From positions 62,001 to 126,000 of the forward strand of contig NZ_BAAADO010000004.1 in assembly GCF_039522525.1 (NCBI RefSeq): a stretch of 64,000 bases of DNA. Direction: 5' to 3'. The stretch's first letter is position 1. Every line of letters begins with the position of its first letter. This stretch comes from Salinibacillus aidingensis. GTDB lineage: Bacteria; Bacillota; Bacilli; Bacillales; Alkalibacillaceae. This document shows, piece by piece, positions 1-8,263 of this stretch. Below the pieces are notes generated by a model. The model had not been told where the DNA came from. It saw only the letters and a program-made list of their open reading frames with translations, and ran no database searches. A program made the translations under genes and the position numbers.

Positions 1-1
1 C

Positions 2-217
2 AGCACCATAAGAATCACTTCTCGTCAAAGAACAGGAGATGGATTCACTCATCCACGCGAGTTATTTCCTGAACTTTCTTCCCATGAATCTGTTGGTACT
101 CCACAAATTTTGAAACCTGCTCCTCCTACATTTCGTATACTGCATAAAAGCCCATATTTCAGAACCTGTCATCGTAAGAATCCAATCTGCGAATCATTAA
201 AATTCGGCAAAAGATGA
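2..217 (+). CDS. Possible 3' end of an unrecognised gene
   Basis: One frame stays open from the left edge of the window to a TGA at 215-217 (71 codons), ending just before the ribosome site of the next gene. The residues are rich in Pro, Arg and His, and I recognise no family. It could be the C-terminus of a gene that starts outside the window or a chance open frame. The tight spacing to the following gene is the only support. Confidence 0.25.
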   Translation, partial: STIRITSRQRTGDGFTHPRELFPELSSHESVGTPQILKPAPPTFRILHKSPYFRTCHRKNPICESLKFGKR

Positions 218-226
218 GGTGTGAAC

Positions 227-724
227 ATGGAAATATCCATTCAAAAACCGAAGCCTGAACATGCGGAGGCCATTGCCTCTATATGTGCTAAGGGATGGCG
301 CCAGACGGTTGAAGGGACATTAAGTGCGGAATATCAGCGTAAAAATATTGAATACTGGTACAATACAGATCGTGTCACGAAAGACATTCAAAATGGCGCT
401 TATACTTATATTGCATCAGCAGGGAATAACGTGGCAGGAGTCATTGGCGGTGCCCCCACTGGACCTGAAGAAGGGGAGATTTTTGTTCTTTATGTAGATG
501 AGCATTATCGCTATCAAGGGATTGGAAGGAAGCTGCTTAAAGCTTTGACAGATGACCAGCTGAAAGAAGGAGTGAAAAGGCAATGGGTGTCTGTCCAGGA
601 GGATAATCAGTACGGCCTTCCTTTTTACCAAGCACGGGGATTTGTGTTTGACAGAAAAAGGGTGACACAAACAGAAACGGGAGAAGAGCAGGTTTCCTTA
701 AGGTTTTCGAGATCGATTGGTTAA
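227..724 (+). CDS. GNAT-family N-acetyltransferase
   Basis: A 165-residue protein of usual GNAT length. It probably transfers an acetyl group from acetyl-CoA to a small molecule or protein amine in the cytoplasm; the substrate is unknown. The acetyl-CoA-binding segment is visible as YRYQGIGRKLLKAL (about residues 92-105), preceded by the beta-strand EIFVLYVDEHYR. The later NQYGLPFYQARGFVFDRKR segment is the typical C-terminal alpha-beta unit. ATG 227 is preferred over GTG 221 because AGGTG sits at a better distance. No operon partner is evident. Confidence 0.85.
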   Translation: MEISIQKPKPEHAEAIASICAKGWRQTVEGTLSAEYQRKNIEYWYNTDRVTKDIQNGAYTYIASAGNNVAGVIGGAPTGPEEGEIFVLYVDEHYRYQGIGRKLLKALTDDQLKEGVKRQWVSVQEDNQYGLPFYQARGFVFDRKRVTQTETGEEQVSLRFSRSIG

Positions 725-835
725 AGCGGTTCGTTTACCACTGAATCCTGAGGTACTTATAAATCACCTGAGAAGTCTTAATTCAAGGCTACCGCTAAAG
801 ACAGGTGATGATACATACTGAAAGGGGTGTGTTCG

Positions 836-985
836 TTGCAGGACCCAGTCGGGAATTGTCAAAACTGTGGTGAAATGGTTTACTGTAAGGATGGGTTTTT
901 AGACGGGGTTCATGAAGGAGGAAACCTGTTCTGTAACCCTTGTTATTCACAGCAGGAAAACTCCTCAGATGACTCAGACCGTTAA
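836..985 (+). CDS. Small zinc-ribbon-like peptide (49 aa)
   Basis: A short reading frame with TTG start and a good AAAGGGG ribosome site eight bases upstream; an in-frame GTG at 827 is an alternative. It carries two Cys pairs, CQNC near residue 8 and CNPC near residue 33, plus a lone Cys at 17, so it looks like a single zinc ribbon followed by an acidic Ser/Asp tail. Function unknown. It lies alone between the acetyltransferase and spo0M. Confidence 0.6.
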   Translation: MQDPVGNCQNCGEMVYCKDGFLDGVHEGGNLFCNPCYSQQENSSDDSDR

Positions 986-1100
986 AGCTTTAAAAATCGG
1001 GTAAAGGAAGTTTGCAGAAAGAGATCAAATAAGAACGATAGCCGAACGAAAACATTTTAAGAACATAAAACCAAATTTTTTGTTGTTTAGGGGGAAAAGT

Positions 1101-1859
1101 ATGTTAAAAAAATGGCTGGCGAGTGTAGGAATTGGAAGCGCAAAGGTGGACACACTGCTTGATAATGACCATCTTACGGCAGGAGAGACTTTCTCGGGCA
1201 AGGTGGTTATTGAGGGAGGAAATACCGATCAGCAGGTGAACCAGATCCGTTTGTTTGTCATGACCGAGGCGGTTCAGGAAAAGGATGATCGGAAGGTTTA
1301 TAAGGATGTCATTCTGGCCTCTTTTTCGATTGATCAGTCTTTTACAGTTAAAGAAGGTGAAAGAAAAGAGATTTCATTTGAGGATACACTGCCTGTACAT
1401 ACGCCGCCAACATTGGGCCGGACCAAGGTTTGGGTGCAGACAGGCCTTGATGTTCCGAATGCGATTGACCCCAATGACCGGGACTATATAACGGTGGAGC
1501 CTCATCCGTTTATGAGAACCGCACTGGATGCCTTAACCAATGAGCTCGGCTTCCATTTGCGTAAGGTTGAAATGGAATTCTCCAGACGTCATGAATATAT
1601 TCAGGAGTTTGAGTTTTATCCAGGCGGTGAATTCCGCGGAGATCTCGATGAACTGGAAGCGATGTTCTTTATGGGCCCCAATCAGCTGGAGATTATTCTG
1701 CAGGTAGATCGACGTGCCAAAGGACTTGGAGGGCTGTTTGCTGAAGCACTGGATATGGATGAGAGCTTTGTGAGGGTGACCTTGACCGAAGCAGAAATTA
1801 ATGAAGGAGTTCCTGCTGTTGCCGAAAAGTTCCGTCAGACGATTCGACAATTTCGCTAA
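1101..1859 (+). CDS. spo0M: Spo0M family sporulation-control protein
   Basis: A 252-residue cytoplasmic protein with an arrestin-like beta-sandwich N-terminal domain (about 1-130), matching Bacillus Spo0M in length and in its opening MLKKWLASVGIGSAKVDTLL. Spo0M modulates entry into sporulation and has been linked to cell division and cytoskeletal partners; its biochemical activity is not defined. ATG 1101 follows TAGGGGG and is preferred over an in-frame start at 1080. It stands as a single gene, with the peroxidase gene 51 bases downstream under its own ribosome site. Confidence 0.9.
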   Translation: MLKKWLASVGIGSAKVDTLLDNDHLTAGETFSGKVVIEGGNTDQQVNQIRLFVMTEAVQEKDDRKVYKDVILASFSIDQSFTVKEGERKEISFEDTLPVHTPPTLGRTKVWVQTGLDVPNAIDPNDRDYITVEPHPFMRTALDALTNELGFHLRKVEMEFSRRHEYIQEFEFYPGGEFRGDLDELEAMFFMGPNQLEIILQVDRRAKGLGGLFAEALDMDESFVRVTLTEAEINEGVPAVAEKFRQTIRQFR

Positions 1860-1910
1860 CAGCTGTTTTGTTCGTTAGGTTTCATGATGGAAAAAGGAGG
1901 TGCTGCATTC

Positions 1911-2396
1911 ATGGCTGCAAATGTATACGACTTTACAGCTAATCTTTCAAATGGAGAGGAAGTTTCTCTGGATAAATATAAAGGGCATGTACTGCTGATT
2001 GTCAATACGGCAAGCAAATGCGGGTTTACACCACAGTTTGAAGGCCTGCAAAGCTTATATGAACGTTTTAAGGATAAAAAGTTCACGGTTCTTGGTTTTC
2101 CTTGTGCCCAGTTTGCCAATCAGGAATTTGCCGAGCAGGAGGACATTATGGAATTCTGTCAAATGAATTATGGTGTGGATTTTCCGATTTTTCAAAGGAT
2201 TGATGTAAAAGGAGACCAGGCCCATCCGCTGTTTCAATTTCTTACGAGTGCAAAACGGGGATTTTTAACAGAGAATATTAAGTGGAATTTCACCAAATTT
2301 CTGATCAATCGTGATGGTGAGGTTGTTAAGCGTTATGCGCCCAGTACAAAGCCTGAAAAAATTGCAGAAGATATCGAAGTGGAACTGCAAAAGTAA
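1911..2396 (+). CDS. Glutathione/thiol peroxidase
   Basis: A 161-residue peroxidase that reduces hydrogen peroxide and organic peroxides, in Bacillaceae most likely with thioredoxin or bacillithiol as donor. The family motifs are complete: NTASKCGFTPQ with the peroxidatic Cys, GFPCAQFANQE with the Gln and resolving region, and WNFTKFLI with the Trp and Asn of the catalytic tetrad. The enzyme uses Cys, not selenocysteine. ATG 1911 follows AAAAGGAGG; the upstream in-frame ATG at 1884 would place the ribosome site inside the gene. Confidence 0.92.
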   Translation: MAANVYDFTANLSNGEEVSLDKYKGHVLLIVNTASKCGFTPQFEGLQSLYERFKDKKFTVLGFPCAQFANQEFAEQEDIMEFCQMNYGVDFPIFQRIDVKGDQAHPLFQFLTSAKRGFLTENIKWNFTKFLINRDGEVVKRYAPSTKPEKIAEDIEVELQK

Positions 2397-2421
2397 TCTG
2401 GAATGAAAAGGTGGTGTTTCC

Positions 2422-2808
2422 ATGAGTAAGACATCAACCATCTCTGGTATCATTGCGCTGCTCCTCTTAACGATTTTAATCGTACTGGACTTCTTTCCGC
2501 AATGGGCGTTTGCTGAAGGCATGGGAGACACCATGTTTTGGATACTGCTGATTGCTATGGCCATCTCAATCGTCATATCAGGCCGCAATCAGAAAGGTCA
2601 TCATTTTAAAGAATCGCTTTTTATTTTTATCTATCTTATCGCGCTTATTCTTTTATTAACTGCGCTGGGCGGCGATTCTGTACGGGGATTTTCACCCGAC
2701 CAGACGGGGTTTTGGGTGATTATTTTTATTAAATCATTGAGGTCTATACTCAGTGGAAGAGAAAAAGCGCTCTTAAACATGCTGAGAAATAGGAACGCTC
2801 AGATATAG
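2422..2808 (+). CDS. Hypothetical membrane protein
   Basis: A 128-residue protein with about three predicted membrane helices (near residues 7-24, 38-54 and 64-84), followed by a basic tail. It begins 25 bases after the peroxidase gene with an AAAGGTGG ribosome site, so the two may be cotranscribed. I do not recognise the family, and no catalytic motif is visible. Confidence 0.65.
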   Translation: MSKTSTISGIIALLLLTILIVLDFFPQWAFAEGMGDTMFWILLIAMAISIVISGRNQKGHHFKESLFIFIYLIALILLLTALGGDSVRGFSPDQTGFWVIIFIKSLRSILSGREKALLNMLRNRNAQI

Positions 2809-3176
2809 TTAACAGATACGGTTTTCGAGTACAACCTTCGAACTAAGATACCAAAATAGCAGACTAAATCGCATAAGGTTTGGTCTGTACTTAATGCTTG
2901 TTATCTCAATGTTTACAGGTTTTTAAAATAAAAATGAACATACGAAATCGCAACCCAAATAGTATAGTGAAGAAATATGTTGTCAATGTGCTATTTCCTT
3001 TGTGAATTTGGATGTTATTTGCATTTCAGAAAATGGTTTATTTTAATATAATCACAGAAATTGTGAAGATATGTACTTAAACTATCTGGCAGTATGGTTG
3101 AACAAATTTACCAAGAAGGGACTAATCTTTTTTCTGTTAAAATTAAGGTATGTACTATTGAAAAGGGTGTGATTTC
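2809..3176. other. Intergenic stretch without a recognisable gene
   Basis: This AT-rich 370-base gap has no frame with a plausible start, no terminator hairpin that I could see, and no copy of the window's repeat families. The last 20 bases hold AAAGGGTG, the ribosome site of the next gene. Confidence 0.5.
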
Positions 3177-3365
3177 GTGAAAAAACATAATAAAATGGGC
3201 AGAGTATTATTTTTTATTGGAACGTTTTTAAGTGCATTTGGTATAGCATTTGAAATTATTAAAGATGCACCAGAGCCTTTTTCCGCATTTTCAATGCCTT
3301 TAATTATAATTGGGGTAATTTTATTGATTGCTTCAAACTTTTATAAGGGAAGTAAAGATAAATAA
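3177..3365 (+). CDS. Small two-helix membrane protein (62 aa)
   Basis: GTG start behind AAAGGGTG. Two hydrophobic stretches (about residues 8-25 and 38-54) are joined by an acidic loop, with a basic C-terminus (KGSKDK). Function unknown. Its stop codon is followed at once by a copy of the AACGGGTGC-type motif, and then by the next small membrane gene, suggesting an accessory cassette. Confidence 0.6.
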   Translation: MKKHNKMGRVLFFIGTFLSAFGIAFEIIKDAPEPFSAFSMPLIIIGVILLIASNFYKGSKDK

Positions 3366-3374
3366 TTAAATCTA

Positions 3375-3397
3375 AATAAGGGTGCGATTGTTGAAGG
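3375..3397 (+). repeat. AACGGGTGC-type motif, copy 1
   Basis: Reads AATAAGGGTGCGATTGTTGA and lies directly after a small membrane gene, just before the ribosome site of the next one. The same motif follows other small accessory genes in the window. Confidence 0.6.
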
Positions 3398-3409
3398 GAG
3401 GGATAAAAT

Positions 3410-3928
3410 GTGCCAAAAGGATTAAAAATTATGTTATTTTGGTCGCTTGTATTCCCCACAATAATTACTATTCTTCGCATCATAACAGATTATGTTTTAG
3501 GCAAGGAGATTGAATTGTTTTCATATACAGCTGTTTTCTTAGGTATAGGTGCTGGAGGGTTAATTTTTGTTGGACCGCTAATGTATTTTGTATCAAAATC
3601 CAAAGAGAAAAAAATTAACAGTCTTGCGGTGCTAGGGGAGGAGATACATTTGCCGAATAAACAGAGAAGTATAGGGTTAGTTTCCTTTATTAGTCTGATT
3701 ATTGGTATTATTTCTAGTGTTATTTATATATTAACGGGAAATTCATTTATTAATGATAGCCTAACAATGTTATTTAGCTTTGTTTTCTTGATACTGTCTT
3801 TTGTTTTATCCTTGTTTAGTAAAAAAGACAAATTCGGAAGGATTTCATTATATATTTTTCCAGTGTTGTTGGTTATTTATTTACTATTCTTTGGGGTTAT
3901 GTCTGTATTTTGGAAACAACCGGAGTGA
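3410..3928 (+). CDS. Hypothetical four- to five-helix membrane protein
   Basis: A 172-residue protein with GTG start and a strong GGGAGGGAT ribosome site. Hydrophobic segments lie near residues 6-26, 38-62, 85-108, 116-134 and 143-165, with a charged KSKEKKIN loop after the second. No family recognised. It is probably cotranscribed with the zinc-ribbon gene that begins 24 bases after its stop. Confidence 0.6.
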   Translation: MPKGLKIMLFWSLVFPTIITILRIITDYVLGKEIELFSYTAVFLGIGAGGLIFVGPLMYFVSKSKEKKINSLAVLGEEIHLPNKQRSIGLVSFISLIIGIISSVIYILTGNSFINDSLTMLFSFVFLILSFVLSLFSKKDKFGRISLYIFPVLLVIYLLFFGVMSVFWKQPE

Positions 3929-3952
3929 CTTCAAGATTGGAGAGATTAACAA

Positions 3953-4153
3953 ATGGAAGAAAAAAAATGTCCTAAATGTAATAACAGTCAAATAGAGAAA
4001 GGGGTTATTAGAGCAGGAAATGGTGCCGTAGTTCATATGTTTCCCTATAATAATCTAAGAAGTCAATCATCACCAATATCCTCATATTACTGCTCGAACT
4101 GTGGGTATGTGTTAGGTTTATATGTTGAAAATCCTGAAAACCTTAAAAAATAA
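3953..4153 (+). CDS. Small zinc-ribbon protein (66 aa)
   Basis: Two CxxC knuckles, CPKC near residue 6 and CSNC near residue 48, frame a single treble-clef or zinc-ribbon fold of the kind found in small nucleic-acid-binding or uncharacterised proteins. ATG start with an AGATTGGAGAG ribosome site. Nothing in the context fixes a function. It ends next to another copy of the AACGGGTGC motif. Confidence 0.65.
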   Translation: MEEKKCPKCNNSQIEKGVIRAGNGAVVHMFPYNNLRSQSSPISSYYCSNCGYVLGLYVENPENLKK

Positions 4154-4159
4154 ATATCT

Positions 4160-4180
4160 AAGCTAACGGGTGCGTATCTG
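4160..4180 (+). repeat. AACGGGTGC-type motif, copy 2
   Basis: AAGCTAACGGGTGCGTATCT, placed just downstream of the zinc-ribbon gene stop, as copy 1 follows its own gene. Confidence 0.6.
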
Positions 4181-4205
4181 TAATATTTTTTCGCATAATT
4201 AAGAA

Positions 4206-4242
4206 CAAAAATCCATTCTCAAATTGAAGAGAGAATGGATCT
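4206..4242 (-). terminator. Terminator of the toxin-antitoxin operon
   Basis: On the minus strand ATCCATTCTC pairs with GAGAATGGAT across a short loop and is followed by TTTTTG, directly after the toxin stop codon. Confidence 0.6.
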
Positions 4243-4639
4243 ATAGTTTTTCGGTATGGTTCTTGATTGTTGAAACCATTTCCCCAAACTTGTATCTATG
4301 ATTTACAACATCAACTGTAAAGTTTTGTTCTTCTTCAATGCCCATCGTCCAACGAAGATAGTTTATTTTCAAAAAGACAATTAAGGAAGCAAGGGCTGTT
4401 CGCTTATTCGCATTGTGGAAGGCATGGTTCTTAGCTATCGATTCAAAAAGTGCGGCTGCTTTTTCATAAACAGTTGGATAAGCATCACTGCCAAACACGG
4501 ATTGCTTCGGTCGATTAATAGCTGAATCAAGTAGGCTTGGATCTTTGACTCCTAAAGATTCACCTGGTGAGTATAGACGAATTTGTACGGTATTTATAGC
4601 AATCACTTGGTTTGTGGTAAGATAAATGACGTCATCCAT
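4241..4639 (-). CDS. Doc-type (Fic fold) death-on-curing toxin
   Basis: A 132-residue protein with the Doc signature HAFHNANKRTALASL (about residues 72-86), close to the HxFx(D/N)(A/G)NKR consensus. The family's P1-phage Doc phosphorylates EF-Tu and stops translation; that activity is inferred here, not shown. N-terminal LTTNQVIAINTVQI and SLLDSAINRPKQSVFG are also typical Doc blocks. The gene overlaps the end of the upstream antitoxin by one base, so the two are translationally coupled. Confidence 0.85.
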   Translation of the reverse strand: MDDVIYLTTNQVIAINTVQIRLYSPGESLGVKDPSLLDSAINRPKQSVFGSDAYPTVYEKAAALFESIAKNHAFHNANKRTALASLIVFLKINYLRWTMGIEEEQNFTVDVVNHRYKFGEMVSTIKNHTEKL

Positions 4640-4890
4640 TATCGGTTCACTAACCCTTTAAACGCTTTATCATGCTCATTAATGACATCATTTAATATAT
4701 CCATGAATTCTGCATCAATGCCTTCAGGAAGTGTCATCTGCTCTTTTTTTCTTAAAACAATCTTTCCATCTTTAACTTCAACTTGAACATCATCACCGTG
4801 TGTTAATCCGACTTGTTTAAGTAACTCATTAGGAAGGGTGATTCCAAAACTATTTCCAACCTTTGTAACTTTTCTTTCAAATTGTTCCAA
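4639..4890 (-). CDS. AbrB/MazE-type antitoxin
   Basis: An 83-residue protein with an N-terminal swapped-hairpin AbrB DNA-binding domain: VTKVGNSFGITLPNELLKQ and the GDDVQVEVKDGKIVLRK strand pair. The C-terminal half (about 50-83) is acidic and helical, as expected for the part that wraps the toxin. It is the first gene of a two-gene operon with the Doc toxin and probably represses it by binding the palindrome upstream. Confidence 0.85.
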   Translation of the reverse strand: MEQFERKVTKVGNSFGITLPNELLKQVGLTHGDDVQVEVKDGKIVLRKKEQMTLPEGIDAEFMDILNDVINEHDKAFKGLVNR

Positions 4891-4913
4891 AAAATCACAT
4901 CCTTATTATAATT

Positions 4914-4930
4914 GTTATAACGATTATAAC
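4914..4930. promoter_or_regulatory. Palindromic operator of the toxin-antitoxin operon
   Basis: GTTATAA-CGA-TTATAAC is a perfect 7-3-7 inverted repeat 24 bases upstream of the antitoxin start. Its position fits autorepression by the AbrB-like antitoxin (inference). Confidence 0.55.
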
Positions 4931-5038
4931 ATATAAAAAGGAGATAGAATAAACTGTTAGTATGTTAATATTGAGCAGTTTAAGTTGGTCAGGGTTCTGT
5001 AGTAAAATTATACAAGAACATCACAGGGGAGATATTAA

Positions 5039-6292
5039 ATGATTAAAGGAATATATGAATGTATAAGTGAAGCACAGTTAAAAAAGTATGCAGAACTTGC
5101 TGTACGAGTTGGTGTAAATCTGCAAAGAAATCAATTATTGATTATTCATAGTGATATACAAAATGCTGCGTTCGCACGTCTAATCCAAACGGTAGCCTAC
5201 GAGGCAGGAGCTTCAAATGTATTTATAGATTGGACAGATGAACAGTCTGCCAAAGAATTTTACTTAAATGCTGCAGATAGTGTCATCGATCACTTTCCTG
5301 ATTGGCAGGCGGCCCGTTTTAAGGAGTGGGACGATGCAGGTGCTGCTTACATCCATATTGTTTCTGAAAACTTAGATGTCTTTAAGGAGGTTCCTACAGA
5401 AAGAATAAGTCGTTTCCAAAAAGCTTCTCGTACCAAATTGAGGGATTATTATGCAAAAATTAGATCCCACGAGGTACGCTGGTGTCTTCTGGCTGTCCCG
5501 AACGTTGTATGGGCAACGAAAGTATTTCCCAACCTAAGTAAAGAAAGCGCTTTACAATCATTATGGAAATTCATTTTAAAAGGATCACGGGCAGATGGGA
5601 AAAATCCTATAAAAGATTGGGAGAGTCACAATAGAGCCTTCGAGTCTCGAAAACAAATCCTAAACGAGAGCCAATTTGAAGCCCTGCATTTTAAAAATAG
5701 CAGTGGAACCGATTTATTAGTTGGTCTACCTAAAAATCATCTCTATATCGGTGGGGGTGTCATAGATAAAAATGGAGTATCTTTCTTTCCGAACATTCCT
5801 ACGGAGGAAATATTTACAGCTCCCCATAAAAATAAGGTGAATGGCAAATTGGCAGGTACGAAACCCCTTATCTATGGGGGAAGTGTCATCGATGAATTTT
5901 ATTTAATTTTTAAAGATGGACGGATTACCGACTATTATGCCGCAAAGGGACAAGAAGTGTTACAAAATCTCATTGAAACAGACGAAGGTTCATCATTTTT
6001 AGGTGAAATTGCCTTGGTTTCGAATAAATCTCCTCTTGCTCAGACAGATACTCTTTTTTACAATACCTTGTTTGATGAAAATACGTCCTGTCACATTGGA
6101 ATCGGAAATGCATCGCCCTCCAATATACAAAATGGCATGGACCAATCTGAGGAAGAGTTGAAGGCAGCGGGTCTGAATACTTCACTTTTATCAGTCAATG
6201 TGACCTTTGGTAGCGATGATATGAAAGTAGTGGGCATTAAAGAAGGTGGAACGGAAGTCCTGTTAATGAAGGATGGGGCTTTCCAATTCTAA
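5039..6292 (+). CDS. M29-family aminopeptidase
   Basis: A 417-residue metallopeptidase of the AmpS/PepS type, the usual length for the family, expected to release N-terminal residues from peptides in the cytoplasm using two metal ions. Recognisable blocks are LKKYAELAVRVGVNLQ at the N-terminus, SSGTDLLVGLP, FPNIPTEEIFTAPH with a metal-binding Glu, and the C-terminal NTLFDENTSCHIGIGNA and VNVTFGSDDM blocks. Start at ATG 5039 behind CAGGGGAGA. It is transcribed alone, divergent from the toxin-antitoxin operon. Confidence 0.9.
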   Translation: MIKGIYECISEAQLKKYAELAVRVGVNLQRNQLLIIHSDIQNAAFARLIQTVAYEAGASNVFIDWTDEQSAKEFYLNAADSVIDHFPDWQAARFKEWDDAGAAYIHIVSENLDVFKEVPTERISRFQKASRTKLRDYYAKIRSHEVRWCLLAVPNVVWATKVFPNLSKESALQSLWKFILKGSRADGKNPIKDWESHNRAFESRKQILNESQFEALHFKNSSGTDLLVGLPKNHLYIGGGVIDKNGVSFFPNIPTEEIFTAPHKNKVNGKLAGTKPLIYGGSVIDEFYLIFKDGRITDYYAAKGQEVLQNLIETDEGSSFLGEIALVSNKSPLAQTDTLFYNTLFDENTSCHIGIGNASPSNIQNGMDQSEEELKAAGLNTSLLSVNVTFGSDDMKVVGIKEGGTEVLLMKDGAFQF

Positions 6293-6443
6293 AAATCGTC
6301 TGCAATTTAAAACAGAGGAGACTGATTTCTGGTGGATTGTACCTAGTTCTAGTTATATTAAAAACAAACTGGGCAGCATTCCTGTAAAAAATAAAGATTA
6401 TGGTTATGTTTATGAAAAAATGTACATAAAAAACAGGGGCTGA
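6288..6443 (+). pseudogene. Possible gene remnant
   Basis: A 51-codon open stretch (containing TDFWWIVPSSSY and DYGYVYEKMY) has protein-like composition but no start codon or ribosome site near its beginning, and it lies in a different frame from the aminopeptidase. It may be the C-terminal remnant of a deleted gene. Nothing else was seen between 6444 and 6542. Confidence 0.3.
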
Positions 6444-6542
6444 GTATCACAGAGTATATGCCAATATTTGAAAATGATAAATAAACGAAAGGGGAGGATT
6501 TAATTAAGGCATTAGTTGATAAACACCAATTTTAAAATGCAA

Positions 6543-6965
6543 TCAAAAGGTGACATTTTCTGTCCGGGCCTCATGATAAAACCGATCCCAAAAGGGTTTT
6601 AATACCTGGGAAGAGGACGTATCCAGCCTGAACGTCTCCTCGTTAATTCGGACATGCTGATTTCCTGCAAATTCAACATCTGCAATCATTTTGCCTTCTT
6701 TATTAAAAAGCTGGACTTCCTGTTCAGGTGTGGAGGCTTTCGAGCTTATCTTTTTAAATTCAAGCTGTTCAAGTGCTTGTAAAAATTGCTGAATGATCTC
6801 TTTGTCCCTGGTTGTATATAACATTTCCTGATGCTCAGCCGAATATCCTGCAAGCTTTGATGGCTCTTCCGTCATGACTTCATTGATTGTCGGTGTTTTC
6901 CGATCGTGTATAAACAAAGTCATCACAATCATGAAAAGCAAAATCACAAATCCAAGTTTTTTCAT
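6543..6965 (-). CDS. Hypothetical membrane-anchored extracellular protein
   Basis: A 140-residue protein with an N-terminal hydrophobic anchor (about 4-20, no lipobox Cys), then a soluble, mixed-charge domain predicted outside the cell. ATG 6965 (MKKLGFVILLF) follows GGGGAGA and is preferred over an in-frame ATG at 6980. I do not recognise the domain. It is a single gene. Confidence 0.6.
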   Translation of the reverse strand: MKKLGFVILLFMIVMTLFIHDRKTPTINEVMTEEPSKLAGYSAEHQEMLYTTRDKEIIQQFLQALEQLEFKKISSKASTPEQEVQLFNKEGKMIADVEFAGNQHVRINEETFRLDTSSSQVLKPFWDRFYHEARTENVTF

Positions 6966-7235
6966 CGTAAATCTCCCCATATTTTCCCTTTACTCTATTT
7001 GACGATGATCCCTTCTAGTTGGTTTCAGATTTTTTTGCTTATTTTGGATATTTGTTAGAAATTGACGAGATTTGTATCATTGTGCGAGAAATGGACCCAT
7101 TGTTTTAGTCATTATGAAGGGTACATACAAACAGCGCTATGCCAATACTCCCAATTTTTTCAAATTTAAAGGAACAGATGCCTGATTTGCAGAAGTTAAA
7201 TCATGAAAATACAAAAGGGGAAAGGGAGTGTATGA

Positions 7236-8225
7236 ATGAAAAGGATGAAGTTATCAGCCCTTTGGATGATGATGATGATGCTGGTGGCGACACCTGTGTT
7301 CGTCTCAGCGGAGGCTCAATCAAATGGAAAATCGGATCAGGCCTTCGATAACAAAATTGTTAAACGGATAAAAGTCGATAACATCTATGAGCATATTTCC
7401 TATCTGTCCGAAGAAATTGGCTCACGACCTGCTGGATCAGAAGGAGAACAGCAAACGGTTGACTACCTTGTGGATCAATTGAAAAGCTATGGATATGAGG
7501 GTGTTAAGGTAGAGGAGTTTACCGCTACAACCTGGTATGGGGAGGACATTACCTCATACAATGTGGAAGCTGTTAAGGAGCCGAAGAAAAATCACTATAT
7601 GGGTCAGCAAATTGTGATCGGTGCCCACCATGATTCTGTTCCTAATGGCCCGGGAGCCAATGATGATGCTTCAGGTACAGGGGCATTGCTTGAGTTAGCC
7701 AGAGTTTTTGCCAATACTCCAACCGATACAACAATCAAATTTGTCGCATTTGGAGCAGAGGAAAATGGGCTGCTCGGCTCGCAGGAGTATGTAGAAGCCA
7801 TGTCTGAAGAGGAGATTTCCAATACAGTTGCGATGTTCCAGCTGGATATGGTAGGCAGTGCAGACGCCGGGGATCTTGTGATGTTTACGGCTGATGGTGA
7901 ACAGAACGTCGTTACCGATTTAGGTGCCGCTGCCGGATCCAGAGTCAGTGAAACCGTACCGTATAGTGAATTAGGGCGCAGTGATCATGTCGCCTTCCAT
8001 GAGGCAGGAATTCCGGCTGCATTATTCATCCACACACCGCTTGAGCCGTGGTACCATACGGACGAAGATCTTATTCAGTACATCAGTAAGGAAAAATTGA
8101 AGGATGTAGGAAATATTGTCGGCGCAGCGGTTTATCAAATTGCACGGAAGGATACACCGGCACTTGAACGGGCCAATGTTGCACCTGAGCCTGTTGAGTA
8201 TGATTATGAACCGCCGCAGTTGTAA
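7236..8225 (+). CDS. Secreted M28-family aminopeptidase
   Basis: A 329-residue zinc peptidase with a Sec signal peptide (about 1-26, ending FVSAEA). The di-zinc site is intact: GAHHDSV with the His and Asp ligands, GANDDASG with the bridging Asp, GAEENGLLGS with catalytic Glu and ligand Glu, LDMVGSADAG with Asp, and SDHVAFHEAG with the last His. It probably trims extracellular peptides for nutrition. The signal peptide contains five Met in a row, encoded by a run of ATG triplets. It ends in a strong bidirectional terminator shared with yteA. Confidence 0.92.
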   Translation: MKRMKLSALWMMMMMLVATPVFVSAEAQSNGKSDQAFDNKIVKRIKVDNIYEHISYLSEEIGSRPAGSEGEQQTVDYLVDQLKSYGYEGVKVEEFTATTWYGEDITSYNVEAVKEPKKNHYMGQQIVIGAHHDSVPNGPGANDDASGTGALLELARVFANTPTDTTIKFVAFGAEENGLLGSQEYVEAMSEEEISNTVAMFQLDMVGSADAGDLVMFTADGEQNVVTDLGAAAGSRVSETVPYSELGRSDHVAFHEAGIPAALFIHTPLEPWYHTDEDLIQYISKEKLKDVGNIVGAAVYQIARKDTPALERANVAPEPVEYDYEPPQL

Positions 8226-8231
8226 ACAGAG

Positions 8232-8263
8232 AACAGCACCGCAGCCTCTGCGGTGCTGTTTTG
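8232..8263. terminator. Bidirectional terminator
   Basis: AACAGCACCGCAG and CTGCGGTGCTGTT form a perfect 13-base stem with a 3-base loop between the convergent aminopeptidase and yteA genes, with T-rich flanks. Confidence 0.8.

Noticed and set aside
7139..7351. Open frame overlapping the start of the M28 peptidase
   Set aside because: It overlaps in another frame, has no ribosome site and translates the signal-peptide ATG run as Asp repeats; the peptidase frame is clearly coding.
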